Part shown: positions 33,345-45,673 of the stretch, in pieces
How the letters are laid out: the number at the start of each line of letters is the position of its first letter
Position numbering within the stretch: the first letter of the stretch is position 1
Origin: Papio anubis
Taxonomy: Eukaryota > Chordata > Mammalia > Primates > Cercopithecidae
Reading direction: 5' to 3'
Assembly: GCF_008728515.1 (NCBI RefSeq)
Contig: NC_044996.1
Location: forward strand, 129,245,525 to 129,309,524
DNA: 64,000 bases
Made by a program: the position numbers and the translations under genes
Notes under the pieces: model-generated
The model's database searches: none
Told to the model about the DNA's origin: nothing
What the model saw: the letters and a program-made list of their open reading frames with translations, nothing else

Positions 33345-33575
33345 CGAGGCCATGAGGTGTTGTGGTTAGAATAGTTCAAATTCCCACTCTGTTACTTACA
33401 GGCTAGGTGATCTTGGAAAAATACTTAATTTACTTGAGCCTTTGTTTCTTTATCTGCAACTGGAGATAATAAAACACATTTGATAGATTTATTTTGAGGA
33501 TTATGTATATAATTTATTTTGAGGATTATGTATATAACACTTGACACTTAGCAAGGGCTCAATAAATACATTTGT
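33345..33575 (-). repeat. MIR SINE, antisense, with internal tandem duplication
   Basis: 'aattcccactctgttactta', 'ggctaggtgatcttggaaaa', 'cctttgtttctttatctgca', 'agcaagggctcaataaatac' give a full reverse MIR. Its 3' part carries the 25-bp doubling at 33488-33537. Confidence 0.85.
33488..33537. repeat. Perfect 25-bp tandem duplication
   Basis: Unit TTTATTTTGAGGATTATG... occurs at 33488-33512 and again at 33513-33537 without mismatch. It lies inside the MIR, so it is a later slippage event. Confidence 0.97.
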
Positions 33576-34733
33576 TAGCAAGGACTCAATATAAGCTCAG
33601 TTTAGTGGAAACAATGCATACGTAAATGGGGCTTATCAATTGGTGGACCTCATTGTAAGGTGATTAATAGGGCACCTGGATGTTCATTGGGGATCCCCAT
33701 ATGTGAGTATCTTAGGTGTTTTCTCAGGGATCATTCTCTTATCTGGACTGTAAGTGAGTGGCTGTTGATGTTCTCAGAGCCAAGTGGGGGAAGAAGTTGG
33801 GAGGATATCACTATTTGGGATGTAATAACTTTGAGTATATTCCTCTGTTTTTAGTTTAGCACCCCTGCCCTCAGCTATGGCTTTTGTTTTTAAGGCTTTC
33901 TGCCACTTAACCTTTAGAGGTGCCTGGTGCCTCCAATTCCTGAGCACCCCTGAGATTTTGCAGCCTGAATTGGCTTTTTCTTGCCACTGCTACCTGACTC
34001 CGAATCCTTGTAGAAACTGAGGTTTCCAATGGCTAAAAATCCTCAGAAACAAAATCATCATTTTGTTTTGTATCTAAAACTGAATGGGTGCTCAGGAGAA
34101 ACTACAGGCAGCTCAAGATTATTCAGCTTCTCAGGGTCACTCTTCCCCAAGCACTCACGTGCTAGAGATCTCAGGAAGCCCCATTTCCACCTTATAAACT
34201 TACTTTTCTTTGCTGTGTTGATTCTTCCTCAGACATCTGGCCCATGAAACCCAGTGCATTACATATTCCCCCATTTCACTTTAGAGTCAATTTTTTTTTT
34301 TTTTTTTTCTGAGAAGACTGGAGGTGTGGACATGATTAGGGTTGAAATGCATGAATTTATACTCTATTTATAGAAATTCGGTGACATGTCTCCCAAGGTA
34401 TAAATAGAACAATGGGTGTTGACAAGATTTTCTGTAACCATGGATACCCTGCAATTATTCCTGAATCATACTCATTGTTTATCTGTATCTGCTATTTAAC
34501 AAACAAGGCTCTTGCTACTAACTCAGAATTTTTCCAATGAAAACATATCTCCCATTATTATCCTCTTCTCATGGGTCAGGCTCCATCTTTCAAGTTTAAA
34601 TGCAGCTAATACATTTCAGTGAGCTGAATCAATCACTATTCTTGGATAATGACTGAAAATTCATGATGAAAATAATAACAGTGGTGATAACAATGATGAC
34701 AGTGTTGTAATGAAAGCAAAATATTCCAGCAGA
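33576..34733. other. No named repeat; unassigned sequence
   Basis: No recognised element. T-run at 34291-34308. Short frames (64 and 72 residues) lack domains. Confidence 0.35.
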
Positions 34734-34851
34734 GTAGTTTGAAAAGCACCTGGCACTAGATCATTTATAATGATATCTACAATCCTTCCAGTTCATCTAC
34801 TTGGATGCAACACTTGGGAGAATATCTGCAGAATGCATTGGTCCACCTAGC
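34734..34851 (+). repeat. Diverged repeat block, copy A
   Basis: GTAGTTTGAAAAGCACCTGG at the start and AATATCTGCAGAATGCATTG near the end align with 37187-37301. The best part is the last 60 bp, with roughly four in five bases identical by eye. Family unknown. Confidence 0.7.
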
Positions 34852-36831
34852 TTTATATGCTTCAGGATTGTTTTCAGTTTTTGTATTCCACAAAAGCTCT
34901 CTGCAGAGTAAGTAACCCTATGTAACCAGTTCAGTGAATATTCCATTTGATATACTTAAACTGGTTGACCATTCAGCAATTCACTTCATTTTACACTCCA
35001 TTTCCTCATTCGTAATATAGTACGCCATAGACGTTTCAAGTATAACTTAAAAATTTTTTAAAGCTTCTGAATCTGTAACAAAGCACATCTTTTTCTTGGA
35101 TGTTTTCTTTCCTCTGGGGTTCTGGCATTCTCTAAGTTAGCCATACTCCATTTATAATGATCCACTTTATTATAGCTAAAACCTGTCATATCATTACATC
35201 TCAAATAACCAAAATACATCTCTGAAAAATATTCTAGAATGTTTTTCTGATGCCAGGAGCAGATTTGAATTATCCTTATTGTTATAATGCATGTTAAAGC
35301 AACTGGTTTTTATCCAGCTCTCTCTCTTCTTTTTATTAATCCCATAGTTCTATAGAATATATGCATAATATTTAATATAAGTTAATATTCTAATAAAAAT
35401 GAAGTCTTCAAAATGCTTAGGCTCATTTAAAAATTAGCATGAAACTACAGCCTTGGGGAGGTATTCCCTTTATGCCCTTCTGGATGCAGAGTTACATTGG
35501 ATTTGATTTCCATATGGTTTTATGGTTTCCCTGGAGAAAGTCAAATGCTTTGGGAACTGTGACAACAATGCAAGGAGTTAAGGGGAAGTTACTTCATTTC
35601 AAGGAGTAGAAGGGAACAGTATTCACTGGGGAGGATTTCCACTGGGAATAGGGAGTGTTGGACCAATAGTTAAAGTACTTATGGGTAAAGGAAGTATAAA
35701 AATTAAATCTGGCACCAGAAACTCACTTGAAACCCAACCTCTAGGTTGGGATGGAACTCTGGGCATCTGTGAATGAGGGCCTGTCCCACTTGGGAATTTG
35801 TATCTAGTTCTGACTAACACCTGCCATGAAGAAGCATTGCTCAGGTGAACGCTCCTATAATTCCTTGTACAATGTAACATTGGCTTTCTTTGATAATCTT
35901 ACCCATAAAACATTTACCTTTTCCATCAAAGAATAAAAGATAATGTTTCTGATCTTAGTTATTCTGTGTTCTGTATTAAAAAAATATCACTCTGGAAGTC
36001 TAGCTTTAAATCATGGGCTAATGTGAAATTCATAAGAATTTTGTTATGATAGAAAAATATTAAATTGGACATAAACATTTAGAATAGCTACTTTATTCTC
36101 ACGGCAGAAGATATATATTTTTATTCCTCCAAGGAAAATATGTAGTAACTTTACCCCAGAAGCCAGTCTCCATTCTAATTGTATTAGGTGTACTCTATCT
36201 GTAGCATTGTCATTCCATTAGACAATTTGCAATAAATCTTAGTGATACATGCAAATAAACCAATCTAATAGTCCATTATAAAAGAAATGACTGACTGTTA
36301 TCACTTTTTTCTGGCAATTTATATGATTTCTCACCTCCTGCTGGTAAAAAGTTCCAGAAGGCAGGGAACGCAATGTTTTCTTGTTTTTTAACAGCAAGGC
36401 ATATCAAAGCGAAAAGAGAAGACTGAAAAAAAAGTAGTATTGCTCTTTTCTTGTATCTGTATTAAGGTTTTTTATAGATTTTCATAACCTAGCATAATTC
36501 TGAGTTTTGATTTAAAAACCACCCACAAGTAGTTACGTGTAGATGCTTTTCTTGTTTCCCTTGCTTTGGCATTCTTTTCGATCCATTCCTCAGTGGAGCT
36601 ATCTCTATACACCAAGTGCAGAAAAACAGAGGGGAGTAGATTAAAAACTAGGTGAAAGAATTTTGAATGGGGTTTCTTCTAAGAAATTCTAAGACGTCGA
36701 TGGCTTCCCCCCCTTCCCTTCTGCCTCTATGCTATTGAGTCATCTTCCAACTGAGAAATCTTAGCTCTTCCTTGCTAGATACGGCTCGTGGTGCATAAAA
36801 AACACTGTAGTTTGCGAGTCACTTATGATGT
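34852..36831. other. Repeat-poor, AT-rich stretch
   Basis: Two kilobases without a named element. Notable only for the near-perfect palindrome CCCAACCT-CT-AGGTTGGG at 35733-35750. Confidence 0.4.
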
Positions 36832-36905
36832 CAAATTATAAGTTCCTGGGCAGGGTCCATGTCTCATTCATCTGTGCAGTCTCCAGACCTGGCCCAGTGT
36901 AGAAC
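36832..36905 (+). repeat. L2 3' end fragment, sense
   Basis: 'ttataagttcctgggcaggg', 'tccatgtctcattcatctgt' and 'ctggcccagtgtagaac' follow the L2 terminal region. The AATAAA end is missing. Confidence 0.6.
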
Positions 36906-37186
36906 TCCGATTGAGCTCAGTTTCTCAAACTGAATTCAATAAGTCAAACCAATTGCCCAAACTCTTATCACTACTTTTATCTCTTAATACCCGTTTTAAC
37001 ATATGGCAGGCCGGATGGCTCTATTGGCAGAAAGTAACAGATATCCACTCAAAGACATATGCACTGGGTGGAGGCTGGATAACACATACAACAATCACCA
37101 AATTTCATACTGGTTGTAGTGTTTCACACAGAAAGATCACACAGGGAAAAGTTCGGGATTGTATTGGTTAGGTCATAATCATAAAG

Positions 37187-37301
37187 GTAGTTTGGAAAGC
37201 ACCCAACACTTGCTATACCAGCTATTTATGGTCTTTTCAGTTCACCTAATTGAATGCAGCATTTGGGAAAATATCTGTGGAAAGCATTGATCCACATAAC
37301 T
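37187..37301 (+). repeat. Diverged repeat block, copy B
   Basis: GTAGTTTGGAAAGCACCC at the start and AATATCTGTGGAAAGCATTG near the end. Same orientation as copy A, about 2.45 kb away. Confidence 0.7.
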
Positions 37302-37524
37302 ACAGCAAAACAAGGGCTGTGTCATGTCTGCTTCCCTCTCCTCTGTCTGAAAACTGGCTCTTTTAGTAGTTTCATCAACGTGGCAGAAGATGGTTGTCAC
37401 TAACATTTCTGAGTTTACTTCTCCTTTGTTTAAATGACCAGTGGAGGCTGATTTGTGATTTTGATCCCAGTTCCAAATTCTCAGAAGAGAGAAACGGGTC
37501 TGCTCGCTTGGGTTACTTTCTTTT

Positions 37525-37829
37525 CTTTTATTTTTTTTTTTGAGGTGGAGTCTTCACTCTGTCGCCCAGGCTGGAGTGCAGTGGCACCATCTCGGCTCAC
37601 TGCAAGCTCCGCCTCCCGGGTTCGCGCCATTCTCCTGCCTCAGCCTCCCGAGTAGCTGGGACTACAGGCGCCCGCCACCGCGCCCGGCTAATTTTTTTTT
37701 TTTTGTATTTTAGTAGAGACGGGGTTTCACCGTGTTAGCCAGGATGGTCTCGATCTCCTGACCTCGTGATCCGCCCGCCTCGGCCTCCCAAAGTGCAGGG
37801 ATTACAGGCGTGAGCCACCGCGCCCGGCC
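37525..37829 (-). repeat. AluY, antisense, little diverged
   Basis: Close to AluY consensus ('gcaagctccgcctcccgggt', 'caccgtgttagccaggatgg'), with 'gtgcagggatt' as an odd change. The perfect 17-bp duplication CGCTTGGGTTACTTTCT lies at 37505-37521 and 37830-37846. Confidence 0.95.
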
Positions 37830-37846
37830 CGCTTGGGTTACTTTCT

Positions 37847-39409
37847 ATCCCTGGCCCACTATTTGAGGGCTAGGGAAGTGGATTAGGTAGTTATAAATAT
37901 AATGCTCAGTCAGAGGCCACTCTTGGCTGGGAGAGCAGTTTGAAGAGCAGGGTGCTACTGGGCTGGGAAGATAGCCTAGAAGGGTACTAATAGAATGGAA
38001 AAAAAAGAAAAGGAAAGGAGAATTTATTTTTGCTCACAGAGGAAAGAAAGCACAAAATGAATAGGTATGTGGATAAGGCAACCAATAAACAACATGTGCA
38101 AATTTATGGACCGCAATTAAACTGGATGAATGGCTCTCATAAATATTCATTCATCTGGTAACACAGGAAAAAAATCTCATAAGTCTTTTAAAATTAAAAC
38201 TTTTTTAGAACCAAGCCCAAGAAATGGCTGTGACAAAGAATACCTGCCCAGTATTTATTCTCCTCTTCCTCTATGAAAACAGTTGGGGTAGTTTTCACGC
38301 ACTGCTAAAATAATACACTTCTGAACCTCCCGTGTAGCAAGGTGTTGCCAAAGAGTTGTGTGCTTAAATTGTCTGCAAACAGTGGGACTTCCCAGGATAC
38401 TTTTTTTTTTTTTTTGAAGAGACACACAGCTAGCAACTTTCTTTGGGTGCTTTCCACTCCTTATCCTTCATTCTGGTTGGAATAGAGACATGATGGCTAG
38501 ATTCTCAGCAGCCATTTGGGAACACGAGATATCCTTGAAGATGGTAGTCATCCTCTAAGAATGAAGGAATATAAATATAGGAGGTGCCTGGGTCCAGGAT
38601 GACACCACAGAGCTATCATACTATCACTTCACTGCTTAACTACAGACTTCTATGAGAGGAGAGTAAATCTCCATTTTCGTTAAACCATTTTTATTTCCAG
38701 TCTCCATGACTAGCAGCTGAATGTAAATCCTGACTAGTTAAGAAGTCTCTGTTCAATAAGGAACATTAAGTGATTGACTGATGGTGACCGGTAAAAACAA
38801 AGTTCGTGACACGACGCATCACTGAAATTAGTTCGTTCAGATCCTAAGTTTCCATACTGGCTATTAAAACAAAATGATGTACAGATAAGATAAACAAATG
38901 CATGTCGCCTTTAAAAAAAAAAACAATCTGTAGAGGTTATGAGAATGTGTCTTGGAGAACTACAGGGAGCAAAATGGACTGATGGCCTCAGCTGCTGGGC
39001 TCTGAAATTCATCTCCATGTTTGAACTGAGACCTTGCCTCCCAAGGGCTGCTCCCAGCCAATGTTGGAAGAATGTCGCAGGGACACGAAGGCAGGTTTGT
39101 TTTGGAGGGACCTGGGATTCCTCTGATGCCTAATTTTGGCTTGAGGACTCTCTGATGGCCTTGCCAAACCTTTGTTAGAATACATGGCACCCTGGGACAC
39201 CCCACCCAGCCTTCTTTCCCTCTCTTCTTCACTTGGGGTCGGGCTTGTTGCATTGTGCTCTAATGACTCCTTAGCACCCCTGGCTCCACTTTCCATTTTC
39301 TCTCACAGGCATTTTGCTTAGTAAAATCCTCACATGATGAATCCTATATTAGCATCTGCTTCTACAAGGACCTGGACTAACACACTCATTTGAAGCAGGG
39401 TTTGTTTAA
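37847..39409. other. Mostly unassigned
   Basis: 1.5 kb. 38440-38710 ('ggaggtgcctgggtccagga', 'ttaactacagacttctatga') looks like part of a dispersed repeat that I cannot name. T-run at 38401-38415. Overlapping frames at 38960-39296 (97 and 95 residues, different frames) are unsupported. Confidence 0.35.
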
Positions 39410-39728
39410 GTTGTTGTTGTTGTTGTTGTTTGAGACAGGGTCTCGCTGTGTCGCTCAGGCTGGAGTGCAGTGGCGTGATCTCAGCTCACTGCAAGCTCTG
39501 CCTCCTGGGGTTCATGCCATTCTCCTGCCTCAGCCTCCTGAGTAGCTGGGACTACAGGCACCTGCCACCAGGCCCAGCTAGGTTTTTTTTTTTTTTTTTT
39601 TTGGATTTTTAGTAGAGACGGAGTTTCACCGTGTTAGCCAGGATGGTCTCGATCTCCTGACCTCGTGATCCACTCATCTCAGCCTCTGAAAGTGCTGGGA
39701 TTACAGGCGTGAGCCACCGTGCCCAGCC
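39410..39728 (-). repeat. AluY/Sc-type, antisense
   Basis: Full-length antisense Alu with (TTG)n tail at 39410-39430, a T-run of about 19 in the inter-arm linker (39583-39601), 'caccgtgttagccaggatgg', end 'ccaccgtgcccagcc'. Confidence 0.92.
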
Positions 39729-40152
39729 TGTTGTAAGTAATAAGGCTGCAAGTAAAAAGACTATTATAGCTAAATATTTTCTCCACTCCTGAAGCTGATC
39801 TATTTTCTGGGTCCAAGTTACACAAGGATACACAGATTATTGGGCAAAAAAGTCATGGATTGTTAGGCTTTTACTTCTTCTTTTCTCATCTCTTTTTAAA
39901 ATGAAGAAAAACTGGGAAAAGGAAATAATCTTTTATAGCAGTAGAAGTGTTTGGTAGTATGTTGTGCCTGAGATACTAAGAAGAATGAGGATTAGATGAT
40001 GTAGTCTCTCTTCTGCTAGGTCATAATGTGGTTAGGAATATGAGCAAGTGGAGAGGGGCTCAACCCTACACAGTGTTCAGGAAACAAGGCAGACCCACCT
40101 TTGCCATATTTAACATGTGGGAAGAAAGAGGGTGGAGAATTACATGGGCGAT

Positions 40153-40608
40153 TTTTTTCTTTCTTTTTTTTTATTGTACTTTAAGTTCTGGGGTGCACAT
40201 GCAGAACGTGCAGTTTTGTTACCTAGGTATACACGTGCCATGGTGGTTTGCTGCACCTGTCAACCCGCCACCTACATTAGGTATTTCTCCTAATGTTATC
40301 CCTCCCTTAAATCCCCACCCCCTGACAGGCCCCGGTGTGTGATGTTCCCCTCCCTGTGTCCATGTGTTCTCATTGTTCAACTCCCACTTATGAGTGAGAA
40401 CACGCAGTGTTTGGTTTTCTGTCCTTGTGATAATTTGCTGAGAATGATGGTTTCCAGCTTCATCCATGTCCCTGCAAAGGACATGAACTCATCCTTTTTA
40501 TGGCTGCATAGTATTACATGGTGTATTCCATGTGCCACATTTTCTTTATCCAGTCTATTATTGATGGGCATTTGGGTTGGTTCCAAGTCTTTGCTATTGT
40601 GAACAGTG
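40153..40608 (-). mobile_element. Primate L1 (L1P-type), 5'-truncated, antisense
   Basis: Starts at the L1 3' end ('attgtactttaagttctggg', 'gttacctaggtatacacgtg') and stops inside ORF2 at 'gctattgtgaacagtg'. The minus frame 40377-40613 holds the ORF2 C-terminal remnant. Flanks TACATGGGCGAT (40141-40152) and TACATGGTCGGT (40609-40620) are a mutated target duplication. Confidence 0.92.
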
Positions 40609-40620
40609 TACATGGTCGGT

Positions 40621-41744
40621 TTCTAATGGTCCAGGCTTCAAAGTGGGATCCATCACTTCCTGCCTATATTCTACCGGTCAGAAATCTGTCACATAGGAGG
40701 TTGGGAAATGTAGTCTATCTGTGAGCCAAAGAGAAAGTGGAAATGGGTTTGGGGAACAGTTAGCCAGTTTCTGTCCCAGCCACTTAGAAGAGGAAATGTG
40801 AGAAACAATGAGTCTTTGGTTTCCTAAATAGGGTTGTTTCTTTTTACAAGGACAGTTCCATATAATGCTTTCTTTTTATCAATACCCTGGCTGAATCACT
40901 TCATTAAAAAGTATCAATTTTTTAAGTGGACATGGCATAAAATAAAATATTTTCTGGTAGTTAAACTGCCTTAACATCACTTAATTTACTTAGAGATTTG
41001 TTATGCTGTCAAGTATTCCCAGACTACTTTGAACAGATTGCAAAGCTGCCTGATCAAAATTCTCATTTCTTATTTATAGGCAGATTATAGTTCAAATCCA
41101 GATGTTGAATGAGGGAGCAGGTAGGGAATTTTATCTTGTATTTCCTAAGCATGTCAGATGAAAACATGAATCGTATTCTCTTTTTAAATGCACAAATAGA
41201 TGGCGAGCCTTGGCTATGAATAGGACCTTGAGCAAAACTATATTTAGGATCTAATCAAATTTCCATGAATTTGAACGTAACAAGGCTGTTTTGTAAATTC
41301 AAAATAGCTATTTCAATATGATAATAATCCTCTGTATTAAACATCGCCCAAAGATGTAAATTTTATTTTTAGCAGCACGTTGAACCAAATCAAGCCTTTA
41401 CTTTGAATATTGCCAATTTGGGGTTGGGTAGGATGGAGGGTTGGGGGCAGGAACATGTGTAAAATTTTCTTCATAACATTTCATTTAACATCTTCCTAGA
41501 CTGTCAGCATTATTTTTCTAACTTGTATTAGCTCTTCGGCAATTCCAGCTGCTTGGTAACAGTTGTGGCATCCCAGTTTCTCCAGATTGTTAACTACTGC
41601 GTGAGAGCACACAAAGTCAGAATTTAATTAAAAATGACATTTGCAAAAGGGTAGCAGAGTAACCCAAAGCATCACTTTTTACTTTAGCTCCCTAATATTG
41701 CAGTTAAAGAAATTCTCTTGCCAGTAACACTTTACGAATTCGAC
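40621..41744. other. Repeat-poor stretch
   Basis: 40621-40790 looks like an old LTR-type fragment ('tgggaaatgtagtctatctg'). 40860-41740 has no repeat I recognise and no frame. It is a second candidate for conserved non-coding sequence. Confidence 0.35.
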
Positions 41745-41870
41745 ACTTTCTATTCAGAAAGGATCTTACAGGTCAACTAGAGCAACATTTTCATTTCACA
41801 GTTGAGAGAATTGAATCTCAAAAAAGCTGGAGGTAGCTAATTAGTTACACGGCAAGGTTTAAATGTCAAG
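41745..41870 (+). repeat. MIR-like SINE fragment, sense
   Basis: 'ggatcttacaggtcaactag', 'tcatttcacagttgagagaa', 'gctaattagttacacggcaa' fit a decayed MIR. Confidence 0.55.
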
Positions 41871-42470
41871 TTCATCCATTCATCCATTTATTCCTCCATT
41901 CATTCATCCATCCATCCACCTATGCAACCAACAAGTATTTATTGAATACCCGCCATGCAGATACTTGCTTGATGTTGAGGATATAATGATGAACAAAACA
42001 AGACATGGTTTATCTTCTTCTGGAAGAGACAAATATTAATTGAATGGCTATGTTAATTTATGGCCATGAAGAAGAACTACATTATGTTTTGAGAGAATAT
42101 AGCAGGGATTGATTTTGCCTGGTAGGTGAGAATGGCAAGGAAGGCTTACCTTAGGTCATGAAGTTCAAGAGCTGAGATATGAGTGTGTTAACCAGCAGAG
42201 TGGAAGAAGAATGCACCATGAAAACCCGTGTGCTGTGAGAAAGGTAAGAATAGCACATTTGATGAACTTGAAATGGTCCAATGGAGCTGGAGTGCAAAGA
42301 GCAAGTGAGAACATGATTCAAGATGGGGCTGAAAGATAGACAAGGGCTATAGAAAGAGACATCTCTTGTCCTAGTGAGTTGGTGTGAAGATGTAAGGCTT
42401 GGACTTGAGCTACCATTTTGCGACAAGGAAGGGCCGGTCAAGGGATCAGCATGAAAGCACATGGTGCCAA
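41871..42470 (-). mobile_element. L2 LINE fragment, antisense
   Basis: 3' terminus with ATCC/ATTC repeats (41873-41920), 'caagtatttattgaataccc', then ORF2-derived sequence ('caatggagctggagtgcaaa', 'gaacatgattcaagatgggg'). Coding is broken. Confidence 0.75.
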
Positions 42471-42764
42471 CACCATGGAAGGCTAAGAAGATACCAGTGG
42501 AAACCAGGTTTGTGGTGGCACTGCACGAGCTGCAAGGTCAAATTTCATTATTTCATTACCAAGAAATAATATGGGGCCACTCAGTTGTGGTTTTTATCTG
42601 AGTGAGTTTAAATTGGATTTTTTGTCATTTGTAATTAAAAATGTCTCCCTCAAATAGGGAGTCAGCCAAGTTAAAATGGCAACCACTGTGTGCTTGATAT
42701 GAGGTTTGTCATTTGGTTAGTAATTAATGAACATTTGCTGAATCAAATGCTCATCTCCATCAGT

Positions 42765-42910
42765 GTGTGGATGTGTGGAATGCCTTCTAGGTCTATTTCA
42801 ATCCTACCCATCCTCAAAGTTCAGGTTAGCCTCCCTACCTCCCAGGAGGTATCATTCTTTTTTAACTGCTTCTGCCCTTCTGGTTGATCCATTAATACTG
42901 TGACTCAGTC
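42765..42910 (+). repeat. L2 3' UTR fragment, sense
   Basis: 'gtggaatgccttctaggtct', 'atcctacccatcctcaaagt', 'tcaggttagcctccctacct' follow the L2 3' region. Confidence 0.6.
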
Positions 42911-43837
42911 TATGTGATCTCCTAATTTAATGTCAGTGCTTCAACTTTTCTCCTTTGTATCTTTTCACATATTATTTCTTAAATTTTGGGATGCACACAA
43001 ATCAACTGTGTACATGTTCAAAGGTCGGATTTTCTCATATACCATAGGTGCACATGTGCAGAAACACCGTATATAATGTACCACATAATATAGGTGCTCA
43101 GTGTACATTGCTGGAGTTGACTTGAATTAAAAGCACAGAAGGGATTAGTGATTATCAGAAAAGCGTCCCCTATAAGGCTTTAAAAATGGGCACCTCCTTC
43201 AACTTGTTGCCGGTGATCTCATAACTCTGCTGAGTATCCAAGGCCAAGGGAACTGTATGCTTAAAAGGTAGCTAAACTTTTTGATGACCTTAGCTAAAAC
43301 TGGTGAGAAATCCCATCTCAGTCCTCAAATTCTGCATAAATAAGAATCACAGTGTTAGGATTTCTTGAAGAATAATGAGATTTAACTTGCTCCTTATTCA
43401 TTTTTCATTTCTGTGCAAGTCCTTTCATTTCCTTCACCTTTGAGCTCTGATCTTTTCCCACTGATTTTTGCTTTTTTTGTTCCAATGGGAAGCACCCTTG
43501 TCTAAAGGTTAGCAGTGATGCTTCTACCAAGGCCACACCTTTGTCTCAGCAACATCATGTTGATTTATTCCTCTCTCTCAATCTGGTCCAGGCTGAACCC
43601 TGCCTTATTCACTCCTAACTCTTACACATACACAGAGCTTTTCTCCTGTGTCTGCTACATAGGAAGACAGTCTTCCAGCTTCTTTACTAATCTTGTTTCT
43701 TTCATGCACACATGCTTGCATGCACGTGTGCACACAAACACACTTGGCTTTTCTCAATTTCATATGTGAAAATAGGCAAGTTTAACGAAATAAAGGAAAA
43801 GTTAAAAAATTATAAGAACTCTTACAAGCCCTGGTAA
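42911..43837. other. Unassigned; alternating CA/TG tract at 43702-43743
   Basis: No named repeat. 43702-43743 alternates purine and pyrimidine ('catgcacacatgcttgcatg', then 'cacgtgtgcacac'), a pattern that can adopt Z-DNA. Confidence 0.4.
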
Positions 43838-43840
43838 TAT

Positions 43841-43875
<35 letters not shown>

Positions 43876-44157
43876 TTGAGATGGAGTCTCGCTCTGTCGC
43901 CCAGGCTGGGGTGCAGTGGTGCGATCTCAGCTCACTGCAACCTCCGCCTCCTGGGGTCAAGCGATTCTCCTGCCTCAGCCTCCTGAGTAACTGGGATTAC
44001 AGGCGCATGCCACCACACCCGGCTAGTTTTTGTATTTTTAGTAGAGATGGGATTTCACCATGTGGGTCAGGCTGGTCTTGAACTGCTGACCTCATAATAC
44101 ACCCGCCTCGGCCACCCAAAGTGCTGGGATTACAGGCGTGAGCCACCGCGCCCAGCC
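43838..44157 (-). repeat. AluSx, antisense, with (TTTA)n tail
   Basis: The tail of about nine TTTA units (43841-43876) precedes a full-length Alu ending 'ccaccgcgcccagcc'. Confidence 0.93.
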
Positions 44158-44559
44158 TAATAATGATCTTTTAAAAAAATAATAATAGTCTGTTTGATTG
44201 TCCCCTCTTCACCCTGTTGGTGATGATGGGATTCCTGCTCTAGCGTTAAGTGAATGACTGAATACACAACACTGAACACTGGACAGGTGAGATGGACAAC
44301 AGTTTATCAGTTACATATACTCGCAGTCTGAGGGAGGAAGCTACCACATGTCACAGAGTGAACAACCAGGTGCTGTGGGAGGCAGGGTTTGTAGTATCAA
44401 GAGGGTGAGGTGGCCCCTGGTATCAGTCAGTCATTGACTGTGGGCCCGGGGTGAGGTAACTTCCTGGGGGAGATGGCTACCATCAGCCCAGGACAATTCT
44501 GCAGAGAAAGGCAGCTAGGAGATTGGTGCCCTTGCCTGGTAAATGGGATCTGGGCAGGG
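44158..44559. other. Unassigned
   Basis: 44260-44520 has an LTR-like feel ('cacagagtgaacaaccaggt', 'gtgggcccggggtgaggtaa') but no ends or polyadenylation signal were identified. Confidence 0.3.
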
Positions 44560-44755
44560 TGCCAGTTACATCTACTACATACTCTTTACCTTGTTTAACT
44601 TCTTCAATAACCCTAGAAGTCAGATATTATTATTTTGCCCATTTTTTTGAGATGACAAAAGTGTGGCATAGAAAAAGCATGGCGAAAGTGAAGTCAGCAT
44701 TCCAACCCAGAGAAACCTGTGCCCATTTTAAAAGCATTATGGGGAAGCATGCCTG
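44560..44755 (+). repeat. MIR SINE, sense, decayed
   Basis: 'cttcttcaataaccctagaa', 'agatattattattttgccca', 'gatgacaaaagtgtggcata' match the MIR order. Confidence 0.6.
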
Positions 44756-45668
44756 ATCATTCCAAAGTCTCTTCTAGCTCTTCATTTTATGCTTTTACTC
44801 TAATTCAATTCATGAAATATGCATTGAACACTGAAACTGTGTAGAGTTGTCTTATAGGAGTGTTTTGCTGACTAGCTTGTGTTACATTGTGTGCTTCTCC
44901 ACCGGAGGCTTTGATGTTGAAAGATCCTTGGGCCCATTTCGTCCAACACTTCAAATTACATAATTAACTATGTATACCTTTTTGGATTCAGTCTCAAACT
45001 GTCTGATGAGTTTGTTCTTCTTAAATCATCCGTGAAAAGTATCTGCTCATAAAATAAGTCTTTTAATGAGGAAATATGACAATGGATCTTCATTTAAGTC
45101 AGTAATTAAGGAATATCATGGATAGGATCATTATCTCAGCTTTCAGCATTTTTTTTTTCCCTCATGAGCACTTTTATCCTCAAGCAAATAGCTTGAGTGA
45201 AAGGGGCAGATGATTAAAGATTTTCAGGATAAGACCAGACATTTTGTCTTCCCAAGTTTTTGGTGCAAAAGAGAAATGGCTGTGAACCATGGGCCCCCTG
45301 TAAAAGATGGGAGATCCATCTTCTTACAATTTTACCTTCTTGCTTACAAAAATGGGATGGACATCCATCAGTGGTGATCCCTGGGGAGAAAGGGGAGATT
45401 GCTATGTAGGTTGAGTTTTTAACCTAAGATTTTCTAAATTTCGATTTTATTTATTCATATATTACATAGTTTAATATTCAAAGTAGTATTATAGCAAAAA
45501 GTCTCCCTCTCTCATTCTGCGGGTACCCAGTTCCATTTCCCAAAGGCAACAATGCTCAGTTTCTTGATTACTTTATTTTTCAGAGATGTTTTATGAATAT
45601 TCAAGCAGGTACATATAAATATTTCCCAAGGTTTTTGAAAATTCAGTGGTTAGGGTAGAAGCAGGAAA
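44756..45668. other. Unassigned; possible old LINE 3' end near 45450-45640
   Basis: 'aaaaagtctccctctctcat' followed by 'aaaggcaacaatgctcagtt' resembles a dispersed LINE-type 3' sequence. The rest is unrecognised. Confidence 0.35.
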
Positions 45669-45673
45669 ATTCA

